Shown one piece after another: positions 43,371-51,044 of a DNA stretch of 64,000 bases (positions within the stretch are counted from its first letter, which is position 1; each line of letters begins with the position of its first letter). Source of the DNA: Ferrimonas sediminum (GTDB lineage Bacteria; Pseudomonadota; Gammaproteobacteria; Enterobacterales; Shewanellaceae); the NCBI RefSeq assembly GCF_900100175.1, contig NZ_FNEM01000011.1:62001-126000 (forward strand), in the 5' to 3' direction. The translations under genes and the position numbers were made by a program. The notes under the pieces are model-generated. The model was not told where the DNA came from. It saw only the letters and a list, made by a program, of their open reading frames with translations, and did no database searches.

Positions 43371-44624
43371 ATGAACTTTCCCCTTTTGGGCATCAATGAC
43401 CCCTTTTTTCATGCCCTGCAGACCCTGGGCTATAAGGGGCCAACCAAGGTTCAGGCGGCGGTCATCCCGCTAATCTTCAACAGAGAAGACCTACGGGTAC
43501 AATCGAAAACCGGCTCGGGAAAAACCGCCGCCTACGCCCTGCCAATTCTGCAGCGCCAAAGTGAACGTCCGGCCTCCGCTGTACGCACCGTCTCCACCCT
43601 GATTCTGGTACCCACCCGGGAGCTGGCTTCGCAGGTATCGGTGACCATGAAGCAGTTTGCCCGGGCACTGCCGGGCGAACTCAAGGTCACCGCCGTCTAT
43701 GGCGGCGTTAAGATTAACCCGCAGATGATGGCTCTGCGAGGCGGCGCCGATGTGGTCATCGCCACCCCGGGCCGGCTGTTGGATCTGGTATCCAGCAACG
43801 CCCTCAAACTCGGCAAGGTCGACACTCTGGTGCTGGACGAAGCGGACAAGATGGTTAATGCCGACTTCAAGGCGGAACTGGATGCCATTATCGCCCTGCT
43901 GCCACGCCAGCGACAAACGGTGATGATGTCTGCGACCTTCCCGCCCGAAGTCGATCTGCTGTGCGATGCCCTGCTGAACACCCCCAAGACCGTCGAAGTC
44001 TACGATACCCCTATCGAACAACATGAGGTCGAGGTTCGCGCCATTGAGGTGGATCGCAACCGGCGCAATGCCCTGTTACAGTCGCTGATCGACCACCACA
44101 AATGGCACCAGGTCATGGTATTTGTAGCCAGTAAGCGCACTGCCAATAACCTGGCCAGCAAACTGCATAAAGCTGGCTTCGACGTCGATACTCTGCACGG
44201 CGACATGACCCAGGGTGCCCGCAACCGCGCACTGGCCGATTTTCGCAGCGGCGAATTGCAGGTGCTGGTAGCAACGGATCTGGCGGCGCGGGGCATCGAC
44301 ATCATCGACCTGCCCTGCGTCATCAACTATGACCTGCCCCGCTCGGTTTCCGACTATACCCATCGCATCGGTCGCACCGGCCGTCAGGGCAGCACCGGCA
44401 CGGCCATCAGCTTTCTTGGTGTTGATGACGACCATGGCTTCTCGGTCATTGAGAAGAAAAAGGGCTACACCGTCAAACGGGAACAGATCGCCGGCTTCGA
44501 ACGGCTGATTACCACTCCCGCTGACAACGTTCAGGGTAAGGCCCCGGTGAAGGGGAAACGGATGAGTAAAAAAGATAAGGCCCGGGCAGAAGCAGCCCTG
44601 CGGGCCAAGGGCAACCCGGGTTGA
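43371..44624 (+). CDS. DEAD-box ATP-dependent RNA helicase
   Basis: 417 aa. Q motif (YKGPTKVQAAVIP), motif I SKTGSGKT (about 44), Ia PTRELASQ, Ib TPGRLLD, motif II LDEADKM (about 155), III MSATF, IV MVFVASKRTA, V ATDLAARGID and VI HRIGRTGRQG. The C-terminal tail is basic (VKGKRMSKKDKARAEAALRAKG) for RNA binding. Resembles the SrmB/RhlE group without being clearly either. It may unwind RNA in ribosome assembly or decay. Confidence 0.95.
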   Translation: MNFPLLGINDPFFHALQTLGYKGPTKVQAAVIPLIFNREDLRVQSKTGSGKTAAYALPILQRQSERPASAVRTVSTLILVPTRELASQVSVTMKQFARALPGELKVTAVYGGVKINPQMMALRGGADVVIATPGRLLDLVSSNALKLGKVDTLVLDEADKMVNADFKAELDAIIALLPRQRQTVMMSATFPPEVDLLCDALLNTPKTVEVYDTPIEQHEVEVRAIEVDRNRRNALLQSLIDHHKWHQVMVFVASKRTANNLASKLHKAGFDVDTLHGDMTQGARNRALADFRSGELQVLVATDLAARGIDIIDLPCVINYDLPRSVSDYTHRIGRTGRQGSTGTAISFLGVDDDHGFSVIEKKKGYTVKREQIAGFERLITTPADNVQGKAPVKGKRMSKKDKARAEAALRAKGNPG

Positions 44625-44628
44625 TTAA

Positions 44629-44662
44629 CCCATTAGCCGGCGCCTCGCGCGCCGGTTAATGG
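44629..44662. terminator. Hairpin between convergent genes
   Basis: CCATTA-CCGGCGC (from 44629) pairs with GCGCCGG-TTAATGG (to 44662) around CTCGC, between the helicase stop and the convergent periplasmic-protein stop. No T-run. Confidence 0.6.
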
Positions 44663-45150
44663 ACTGCCCGGTACACGGCGCTGTGGCCTTTGACCCACTC
44701 GCCCTGTTTCAGGTAGTACGCCTGCTGCAGCATCTGGCCGTCCACCAACCGTACCTCCGACTTCACCTCGGCAATACCGTCTCCACTGCCAGCCACCTTT
44801 TCATGGAAATAGAACACACCATCTTCGCTGTAGGCCTTTCCCCGAGTGTAGAATCCGGCCGTGGTGAAGTAATAAAAGACAATGCTGCCGGCCTGTGCGT
44901 CCCACACCATCAGGGTTTCACCCTCATACTGGCCCTGGTTCAATGAGTGGGTAATGCGCACCGCTTTGCCTTGCAGGGCCGGCTGCCATTGAGACACGTC
45001 GATCACCGGTTTTTCCGGTGTCGAGTCAGAAAACTCGCCCCGCCACACTTTGCCCAAAAACGGCCGCAGCGGCTCCAGATGCGGATCCAGATCCCAGCAG
45101 TAAGCCGGCAGCGCCAGCGCCATCAACACACAGGCAATCAATACTCGCAT
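44656..45150 (-). CDS. Secreted protein, heme-barrel/DUF1579-like fold
   Basis: 164 aa. A signal peptide spans residues 1-18 (LIACVLMALALPAYC). The mature protein looks like a lipocalin-type barrel: LRPFLGKVWRGEFSD, then WQPALQGKAVRITHSLNQGQYEGETLMVWDAQAGSIVFYYFTTAGFYTRG and EVRLVDGQMLQQAYYLK. No catalytic motif; function unknown. Its ATG overlaps the stop of the SRPBCC gene (TGATG), so they form an operon. Confidence 0.72.
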   Translation of the reverse strand: MRVLIACVLMALALPAYCWDLDPHLEPLRPFLGKVWRGEFSDSTPEKPVIDVSQWQPALQGKAVRITHSLNQGQYEGETLMVWDAQAGSIVFYYFTTAGFYTRGKAYSEDGVFYFHEKVAGSGDGIAEVKSEVRLVDGQMLQQAYYLKQGEWVKGHSAVYRAVH

Positions 45151-45617
45151 CAGGCGGTTCTCCGTTGTTGGCTAAAGTAACGCTCCATGGCCTTTTGCCA
45201 ACGCTGCATAAACTGCGCCCAATAGGACTCTGTCAGGTTCTCCAGCGCAGACGCACCGCGGGGACTGAGGGAGGTGTAGCGATAATTCAGTTGAATCAGG
45301 CTGCCTTCCGGGGCCGGAAAGACGCGAATCAGGATGCGGGTGGCCATATGATCGGCAACGGTTTTCAACAGCTCCAGCACCCCCTGGTCGGCACTGGCCT
45401 GCACCACATACCAAACGGCATGTCCGGCAGGATCCTGAGTGGTGAACACGCAATCTGGCTCGATTGCCCCGGAGTTGGTCCACACCAGCAGTGGATCCCA
45501 GCCCGGCACCCACTCACGCTCACGCACCGGGCAAAACAGCGGAAAAACCTCTTCCACCGGCCGGTTACTGCGGATCTCGCCGCTAAACGCACGGGACTGT
45601 CTGGGACGAACAATCAT
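45150..45617 (-). CDS. SRPBCC-family protein
   Basis: 155 aa from the ATG at 45617 with GGAG 5 nt upstream; an earlier in-frame start at 45647 has none. SRPBCC (Bet v1/polyketide cyclase-like) pattern: FSGEIRSNRPVEEVFPLFCPVREREWVPGWDP, a central sheet, and a C-terminal helix NLTESYWAQFMQRWQKAMERYF. Such proteins bind lipophilic ligands; none can be named here. First gene of a two-gene operon with the secreted barrel protein. Confidence 0.82.
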   Translation of the reverse strand: MIVRPRQSRAFSGEIRSNRPVEEVFPLFCPVREREWVPGWDPLLVWTNSGAIEPDCVFTTQDPAGHAVWYVVQASADQGVLELLKTVADHMATRILIRVFPAPEGSLIQLNYRYTSLSPRGASALENLTESYWAQFMQRWQKAMERYFSQQRRTA

Positions 45618-45650
45618 AGGGGCTCCAAAGTACGGCGGTTGAACCACACT

Positions 45651-45675
45651 TTCTGCCCGCCGGATGCGGGCAGAA
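45651..45675 (-). terminator. Hairpin after the carbonic anhydrase gene
   Basis: TTCTGCCCGC and GCGGGCAGAA are perfect 10-bp arms around CGGAT, between the can stop (45722) and the SRPBCC start. The T-run is short. Confidence 0.6.
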
Positions 45676-45721
45676 AATTCAACTACTATGGAGACTATAG
45701 CAATAAATTAGAAAGAGATAG

Positions 45722-46366
45722 CTAACTGTTGATCGCTTCCATGGCGGCCTTCCTGGCGCCGAAGACCTGACCACGGCCATCCACTTTCAAGCCGAGATCA
45801 TGGATGTGGCCATCCTTCAGACCATAAATCCAGCTGTGTACCGTCAGTTCCTGGCCCCGATCCCAGGCAGCCTTGACGATGGTGGTCTGGCAGACATTGG
45901 CGGCCTGGTCGATAACGTTCAGCTCGCACAGGCGGTTGGCCCGCTCCTCTGCGCTCAGGTCATCGAGCACCAGCTTATGATCCTCGTAGGTATCACGGAC
46001 GTGACGCAACCAGTTACTGGCCAGCCCCAGATAATCCGCTTCCATGGAGGCTTTAACGCCGCTGCAGCCGTAATGACCACACACAATAATGTGCTTCACC
46101 TTCAGAACATCAATGGCAAACTCAATCACCGACAAGCAGTTCAAATCACTGTGCACCACCACATTGGCAATGTTGCGGTGAACAAAGATCTCGCCCGGAG
46201 CCAGATCGATGATCTGATTCGCCGGCACCCGGCTATCGGAGCAACCGATCCACAGGTACTCGGGATTTTGCTGCTGGGCCAGTTGGCTGAAAAACTCAGG
46301 GCTCTCTTCCTGAATTCGGTTCGCCCACTCACGATTTCGCTGGAACAGATGCTCTAGGTTGGACAT
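45722..46366 (-). CDS. can: Beta-class carbonic anhydrase
   Basis: 214 aa, close to E. coli Can (YadF, 220 aa). Zinc ligands are visible: CSDSRVP (Cys42, Asp44) and CGHYGCSGV (His98, Cys101). The Asp-Arg dyad is in the first motif. It interconverts CO2 and bicarbonate in the cytosol, feeding carboxylases. AGGAAAA precedes the ATG. Confidence 0.96.
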   Translation of the reverse strand: MSNLEHLFQRNREWANRIQEESPEFFSQLAQQQNPEYLWIGCSDSRVPANQIIDLAPGEIFVHRNIANVVVHSDLNCLSVIEFAIDVLKVKHIIVCGHYGCSGVKASMEADYLGLASNWLRHVRDTYEDHKLVLDDLSAEERANRLCELNVIDQAANVCQTTIVKAAWDRGQELTVHSWIYGLKDGHIHDLGLKVDGRGQVFGARKAAMEAINS

Positions 46367-46520
46367 GAAATTTTCCTGTTTTTCATAAATGCCGGCAAAT
46401 TATACCGACAAAATAGCCTTCAAGTGGTCGAAACAGCAACCCCAATCATTCGCTTTTTTGGCACATTTCAAACGGTTAACTACCATTAAACCAACTTGTC
46501 TCACATTTTCGGGTGGCTTA

Positions 46521-47012
46521 GTGAGTCCCATTCAGCTCCGCCTTGCTCGTCATCACGACATTGCCGCCATTCAAAGCGTGCGACTGTCGGTAACGGAAAA
46601 TCGCCTCAGCCATCCGGGCTCTGTCACCGACACCGAGGTGCTCAACTACCTGAGCCGGCGCGGTCGAGGCTGGGTCTGTACTATGGAGCAGCGGGTGGTG
46701 GCCTTTGTGATCGCCAACGGCAGCGATGGCAGCATCTGGGCCCTGTATGTGCTACCCGAGTATGAAGGCCGCGGCATCGGCAAACTTCTGCTGGCCAGGG
46801 CCTGCCGCTGGCTGTTTGCTATCGGGGTCAAAGCGATTCGTCTGCGTACCGACACCAATAGCCGGGCCCACGGCTTCTACCAGCACCTGGGCTGGCAGGC
46901 CCGCCACCGCCCTGCCAGCGGCGACGTCACCCTGACCCTGAAACGGCGGCCGCTGCCGGTGCGTTATGGCGCCAGCCGCTCTACCTGCCACTGGTCCGCC
47001 TCGCGGCTGTAG
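46521..47012 (+). CDS. GNAT-family N-acetyltransferase
   Basis: 163 aa from a GTG at 46521; the longer frame to 46389 enters the can promoter region and is disfavoured. GNAT core: [19 protein letters not shown], then [28 protein letters not shown] with the acetyl-CoA loop Q/RGxGxG variant (GRGIGK), and [18 protein letters not shown]. Substrate unknown. Its 3' end overlaps the convergent pdxH gene by about 49 bp. Confidence 0.8.
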   Translation: MSPIQLRLARHHDIAAIQSVRLSVTENRLSHPGSVTDTEVLNYLSRRGRGWVCTMEQRVVAFVIANGSDGSIWALYVLPEYEGRGIGKLLLARACRWLFAIGVKAIRLRTDTNSRAHGFYQHLGWQARHRPASGDVTLTLKRRPLPVRYGASRSTCHWSASRL

Positions 47013-47602
47013 AGGAAGCGGTCATGCAAGCGACGATCGCCCCCCTGCCAAAACTCCAGGCTATCGGGGCGTACCCGGTAGCCCCCCCAGAAGTCCGGCA
47101 ACGGCACCTCGCCCTTGGCAAACTTCTGCTTTAACTCCAGAAACTTGGACTCCAGTACCTGGCGCGCCGAAATTCGGCTGCTTTGCTGGGACACCCAGGC
47201 GCCAATCTGGCTGTCTTTGGGGCGAGTGACAAAATACTCCAGCACCTCGGTCTTGGAGAGCTTTTCCGCCCTGCCGGTAATGTGCACCTGGCGTTCAATC
47301 TCATGCCAGGGCATCAACAGGCTGACCTTAGGATTGGTGGCCATGTGCTTGGCCTTGCGACTGCCAAGGTTGGTAAAAAACACCATGCCATTGTGGTCAA
47401 AGCGCTTCAGCAACACGATTCGCTGGTAGGGCTGGCCCTCACTGTCCACCGTCGCCAGGCTCATGGCGGTAGGATCGCTCAGGCCGGACTCGGCGGCTTG
47501 CTCCATCCAACGCTCAAACAGGACCAGAGGATCCTGGGGCAGATCTTTGCGTCGCAAACCGCCTTTGAGGTATTCACGACGTACATCACTTAAATCAGCC
47601 AA
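46964..47602 (-). CDS. pdxH: Pyridoxamine 5'-phosphate oxidase
   Basis: 212 aa FMN enzyme making pyridoxal 5'-phosphate. Motifs: [52 protein letters not shown] and the C-terminal [30 protein letters not shown] site, ending in the family's WQVERLAP. The start is TTG at 47602, with AGGAAAGG about 5 nt before; the rarely used TTG could lower translation. Normal length (E. coli 218 aa). Confidence 0.96.
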   Translation of the reverse strand: MADLSDVRREYLKGGLRRKDLPQDPLVLFERWMEQAAESGLSDPTAMSLATVDSEGQPYQRIVLLKRFDHNGMVFFTNLGSRKAKHMATNPKVSLLMPWHEIERQVHITGRAEKLSKTEVLEYFVTRPKDSQIGAWVSQQSSRISARQVLESKFLELKQKFAKGEVPLPDFWGGYRVRPDSLEFWQGGDRRLHDRFLYSREADQWQVERLAP

Positions 47603-47686
47603 AACAACCTTTCCTTGATATCTACATTCACTTTCAGGCGACCGGCGCCAGTCTGTTATACAGTGTACCGGCTCGCCAGCCGTTGT

Positions 47687-48499
47687 CTAAGCGCCGGTTT
47701 GGCGACTGCGCTGAATCCGGTACTGCTCCGGGGTGGTGCCAGACAGGCGGCTGAACATGGTGATGAAGGCCGACGGGCTGCTGTACCCCAACTCCAGTGC
47801 CACCTGATTGACCTTCATGCCGGAACGCAACATCCCCAGGGACGCCAGGAAACGACGCCGTTGACGCCAATCAGAAAAGCTCATTCCCAGCTTACGCTGA
47901 AAATGGCGGTTTAGCGTCCGCTCGGTGGAATACACCTGCGCCGCCCACTGGCTCAGGGTTCGTTTGTCGGCCGGGTCCAACTGCAGGGTGGTTAAAATGG
48001 GCTTGATCAACGGGTCCTCACTCAGGGGCAGGTAGGCCACCATCGGCTCGGCCTTGGCCAACTGATCCACCATCACCTGGGCCAACCGGCGATCGGCCTC
48101 ACTGTTGGCGTACTCCTGTTTGCGGTCGGCAAAATCCTCAATAATGGCCCAGAATACGCCGCTGAGCCGAATCATACAGGCCTCCTGCGGCAGCTGTGCC
48201 GATAACTCCGGGCACAGGTACAGGGCCCGATAGCTCACCCGTTGGCGGCTGTAACTGGTGTGTTCCACCAGAGGTGGAATCCAGATGGCGTACTGAGGCG
48301 GCGACAGAAACGGCCGGCCATCGACGCTGATCTCCATCACCCCGGCCACCACCACATTGAGCTGGCCCCAGGCATGGCTGTGTGGCAGAAACGTGGTATT
48401 GGCAGAGATGTCTTCCTGATGCAGATAGATATCACTGGTGGTTGCTTCAAAAGGCAGTGGATAGCGCTCCAGAAGCGATGCCCCGTTCGCCGGTTCCAT
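47687..48499 (-). CDS. AraC-family transcriptional regulator
   Basis: 270 aa from the ATG at 48499 (longer frame to 48547 has no RBS). N-terminal cupin (LPHSHAWGQLNVVVAGVMEISVDGRPFLSPPQYAIWIPPLVEHT), typical of regulators divergent from EamA transporters, and a C-terminal double HTH (LSQWAAQVYSTERTLNRHFQRKLGMSFSDWRQRRRF; VNQVALELGYSSPSAFITMFSRLSG). It is divergent from the EamA transporter, which it probably controls. Confidence 0.9.
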   Translation of the reverse strand: MEPANGASLLERYPLPFEATTSDIYLHQEDISANTTFLPHSHAWGQLNVVVAGVMEISVDGRPFLSPPQYAIWIPPLVEHTSYSRQRVSYRALYLCPELSAQLPQEACMIRLSGVFWAIIEDFADRKQEYANSEADRRLAQVMVDQLAKAEPMVAYLPLSEDPLIKPILTTLQLDPADKRTLSQWAAQVYSTERTLNRHFQRKLGMSFSDWRQRRRFLASLGMLRSGMKVNQVALELGYSSPSAFITMFSRLSGTTPEQYRIQRSRQTGA

Positions 48500-48631
48500 G
48501 TAATTTGACCTAAATCTCAGAAAACTGTCCTGACAGCATAACATCATGTCCGATTTTCGTTATATGGTTTTTTGAAGACAGGGTAGAATGCCGCCATTAT
48601 TCGTTCGAGATCTGTTGTGGAGTCGTTGCCT

Positions 48632-49537
48632 GTGAGCAAATCCGCGTATCTGTTTCCCCTGATTGCCGTGGTGGCATGGGCGGGAAACGGCATCGTCAGC
48701 AAGATGTCTGTGGGACTGATTGATCCCGCGGCCATCGCCTTTTATCGCTGGATGATTGCCGCCAGCATTTTGCTGCCTTTCGTGTTGCCCACCTTGTGGC
48801 GACAGCGAAAACTGGTTCAAAAACACCTGTTTAAGCTCAGCATTCTCGGTGGGTTGGGTATGGTGGCGCTGCAAACCCTGACCTATGTGGCGGCGCAAAC
48901 CACCTCGGCCACCCACATCGCCCTAATCGGCTCAGTGGTGCCGATGATGGCGATGTTGTGGAGCATTGCCGTGCTGCGCGAGCAACCCACCCAGGGGATG
49001 GTGGCCGGTTCGCTGCTGTCGTTTTTGGGGCTCTCCTACCTGATCACCGAAGGACACCCCCTGTCGCTGTTTCAACATCAGCTGAATCACGGCGATCTGT
49101 TGCTGCTGCTCGGCGCCACCTGTTACGGCCTCTATGGCGTACTGATCAAACGCTGGCAACTGCCGTTCTCGACCTGGCCATCGCTGTTTTTGCAGATGGC
49201 CATGGGCGCCATCTGGCTGCTGCCGGTGTTTCTGACTCAGGCGGATAGCACCATTACCACCCAGGCGCTGCCCCTGGTGCTGTTTGCGGCCATCGTCGCC
49301 TCCCTGCTTGCCACCTTTGCCTGGCTGAAAGGGCTGGAGCACCTGGGTCCGAATAAGGCCACCAGCTTTATGAACCTCAACCCGATTATCGGCACTCTGC
49401 TGGCTGTGGGTCTATTGGGGGAAACCCTGTCTCTGCACCACTATCTGGGCGGCAGTTTGACCCTGCTTGGGGTATTGATGGCCCAGCGGCTCAAAACCCC
49501 GTTACGACTGCGGCGCAAACGCGCTCCGGCAGCCTGA
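48632..49537 (+). CDS. EamA/DMT-family transporter
   Basis: 301 aa from the GTG at 48632, with TGGAG 9 nt upstream; an earlier in-frame GTG at 48617 is possible. Ten hydrophobic segments in two EamA repeats: LFPLIAVVAWAGNGIVSKMSVGLIDPAAIAFYRWM (first) and GDLLLLLGATCYGLYGVLIKRW (second). GLEHLGPNKATSFMNLNPIIGTLLAVGLLGE is the typical second-repeat end. It likely exports a metabolite or amino acid. The AraC regulator is divergent. Confidence 0.88.
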   Translation: MSKSAYLFPLIAVVAWAGNGIVSKMSVGLIDPAAIAFYRWMIAASILLPFVLPTLWRQRKLVQKHLFKLSILGGLGMVALQTLTYVAAQTTSATHIALIGSVVPMMAMLWSIAVLREQPTQGMVAGSLLSFLGLSYLITEGHPLSLFQHQLNHGDLLLLLGATCYGLYGVLIKRWQLPFSTWPSLFLQMAMGAIWLLPVFLTQADSTITTQALPLVLFAAIVASLLATFAWLKGLEHLGPNKATSFMNLNPIIGTLLAVGLLGETLSLHHYLGGSLTLLGVLMAQRLKTPLRLRRKRAPAA

Positions 49538-49558
49538 GGCTGTTAACGCGGCGTAATT

Positions 49559-49590
49559 AAAAAAGCCAGCCCCTTGAGGCTGGCTTTTTT
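49559..49590. terminator. Bidirectional intrinsic terminator
   Basis: AAAAAAGCCAGCC and GGCTGGCTTTTTT (49559-49590) form a strong hairpin between the convergent EamA and TraF-like genes, with T-runs on both strands. Confidence 0.9.
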
Positions 49591-49602
49591 CTAGGCTCAG
49601 GC

Positions 49603-50796
49603 TTACAGTTTCACGCCCAGCTGCAGCATGGCACCACGCTCGTCGTCATCACCAAACTGCCCGGCCAGATCCAGACTGATGGTATCCCAGGGGGAGATCC
49701 CCAGCCCCACGGTCAACAGATCGCCGTAGTTACCGGACAGGTCGGTCTGGTAGCCGGCCCGCAGTTGCAGATGGGAGAAATCCACCTCCATGCCGGCACG
49801 GGCGTACTGACGGGCCAGCAGCAACTGCGGGGCATCGCCTTCAACCACAAAGGACTCATCCTCGATAAGATCCAGCTCCATGGTGCCGGTGAACATCCCC
49901 TGGCTCCAGGCCACCGCCCCGGCCACAGTGGGGTCCAGAGAAACCTTATCACCGTCGATGTTCTTGATGGACTGTTTAATCAGGTTGCGGGCCACCAGCG
50001 CAAAGCTCCAGTTGCCGTAAGGCTTGTAGATCCCCAGATCCATATTGAACGCAGTTTTGTCGTTCATGTACTGATCGTCGAAGTAATCGTCGTTATCGTA
50101 GTTGTTAATGTTGGCGGTATAGAGGTAGCTGTCGAAGCGCTGGTACTTGGCGGCGAGGCCGAAGGCAATGTCGCCGACCCGGGGCAGGTTCGCCTGATGG
50201 GCAAAAGAGAGTGCCAGCTCACTGACCGCCACCGCGTGGGCGATGCCCTCAGATTTGAGGTTATCCGGATCAAAGACACCGGAGGTCAGCGCATCGTTAA
50301 CCAACTGGCCATCGGCATCGTCGTAGTTAAAGTCGCCATTAGCCACCACGTAGCCGCCGATGGTCACACCAAAACCCAGCGACTTACTGGGCACGTACAC
50401 GCCGAAGTCCACATTGGCTTCCCCCACCAGGGTGGTGTCATCCAAAGCCTGCAGCTCCTTGATCAGGGCGTCGGCATCCGCCTGAGTCGGCGGGTTGGCC
50501 GGATCCATGGCGTCGATCTTGGCTTCAAAGGCATCGATGGCGTCCTGGGTGGCATCCACCTGATCGAGCGCATCCTCATACTCTTTGGCCAGGACACCGG
50601 CGCCCAGCCTCAGGTACAGGTCATCGCTGTCTTTAAACTTGGTCAGCAATGCCGGGTTCAGCGGCGCACGGGTAAAGTCACCACTGGCAATGCCGGTGTT
50701 GGCGGCACCACCGCTCTTTGCATCCATACCCACAACAGCCACAGCAGGCGCGGCAACGGCGGCCAGCGCCAGACTCAATACGGACAGTTTCATCAT
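49603..50796 (-). CDS. TraF-like outer membrane beta-barrel
   Basis: 397 aa. Signal peptide (LSVLSLALAAVAAPAVAV) and a mature domain of the TraF_2 type: GAANTGIASGDFTRAPLNPALLTKF, a Cache-less helical insertion of about 60 residues, then amphipathic strands ending in LQLGVKL with a C-terminal Leu. Named after F-plasmid TraF but widespread as chromosomal porin-like proteins. No conjugation genes are near, so a transfer role is unlikely. AGGATGAG precedes two in-frame ATGs. Confidence 0.82.
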   Translation of the reverse strand: MMKLSVLSLALAAVAAPAVAVVGMDAKSGGAANTGIASGDFTRAPLNPALLTKFKDSDDLYLRLGAGVLAKEYEDALDQVDATQDAIDAFEAKIDAMDPANPPTQADADALIKELQALDDTTLVGEANVDFGVYVPSKSLGFGVTIGGYVVANGDFNYDDADGQLVNDALTSGVFDPDNLKSEGIAHAVAVSELALSFAHQANLPRVGDIAFGLAAKYQRFDSYLYTANINNYDNDDYFDDQYMNDKTAFNMDLGIYKPYGNWSFALVARNLIKQSIKNIDGDKVSLDPTVAGAVAWSQGMFTGTMELDLIEDESFVVEGDAPQLLLARQYARAGMEVDFSHLQLRAGYQTDLSGNYGDLLTVGLGISPWDTISLDLAGQFGDDDERGAMLQLGVKL

Positions 50797-50997
50797 CTCA
50801 TCCTAGTTTTATAATAATGGTGGTATTGCGATTGCCCTGAAGCAATCCACAGACGGCCCGGTTGCCGGTCGACAAGGTTGCCGGCACTCCTGAGCCCATG
50901 GCATCGATCTCCTACCCTGTCGATAAGGCGACCGTATGCCCTCCCCAATTAAGGTTCAGCACGTTGCTGACCTCACATTTGTTAAACCGCTGAAACG

Positions 50998-51023
50998 AAA
51001 ACACCCCGCCGAAGCGGGGTGTG
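50998..51023 (-). terminator. Intrinsic terminator after the M13 peptidase gene
   Basis: On the minus strand ACACCCCGC, loop TTCG and GCGGGGTGT are followed by TTTTC. It lies just before the leader of the TraF-like gene. Confidence 0.85.
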
Positions 51024-51044
51024 TTACATCAGCGTGACGCTAGA

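Noticed and set aside
45018-45725. 235-codon plus-strand frame
   Set aside because: Crosses the secreted protein, the SRPBCC gene and a terminator; no RBS or domain.
49603-50796. Conjugation gene (TraF)
   Set aside because: Only the barrel-type TraF_2 family fits; no other transfer gene is near.
50821-50997. c-di-GMP (GEMM) riboswitch before the TraF-like gene
   Set aside because: Some words look similar (GGCAAC, GGAG) but the conserved core order is not present.
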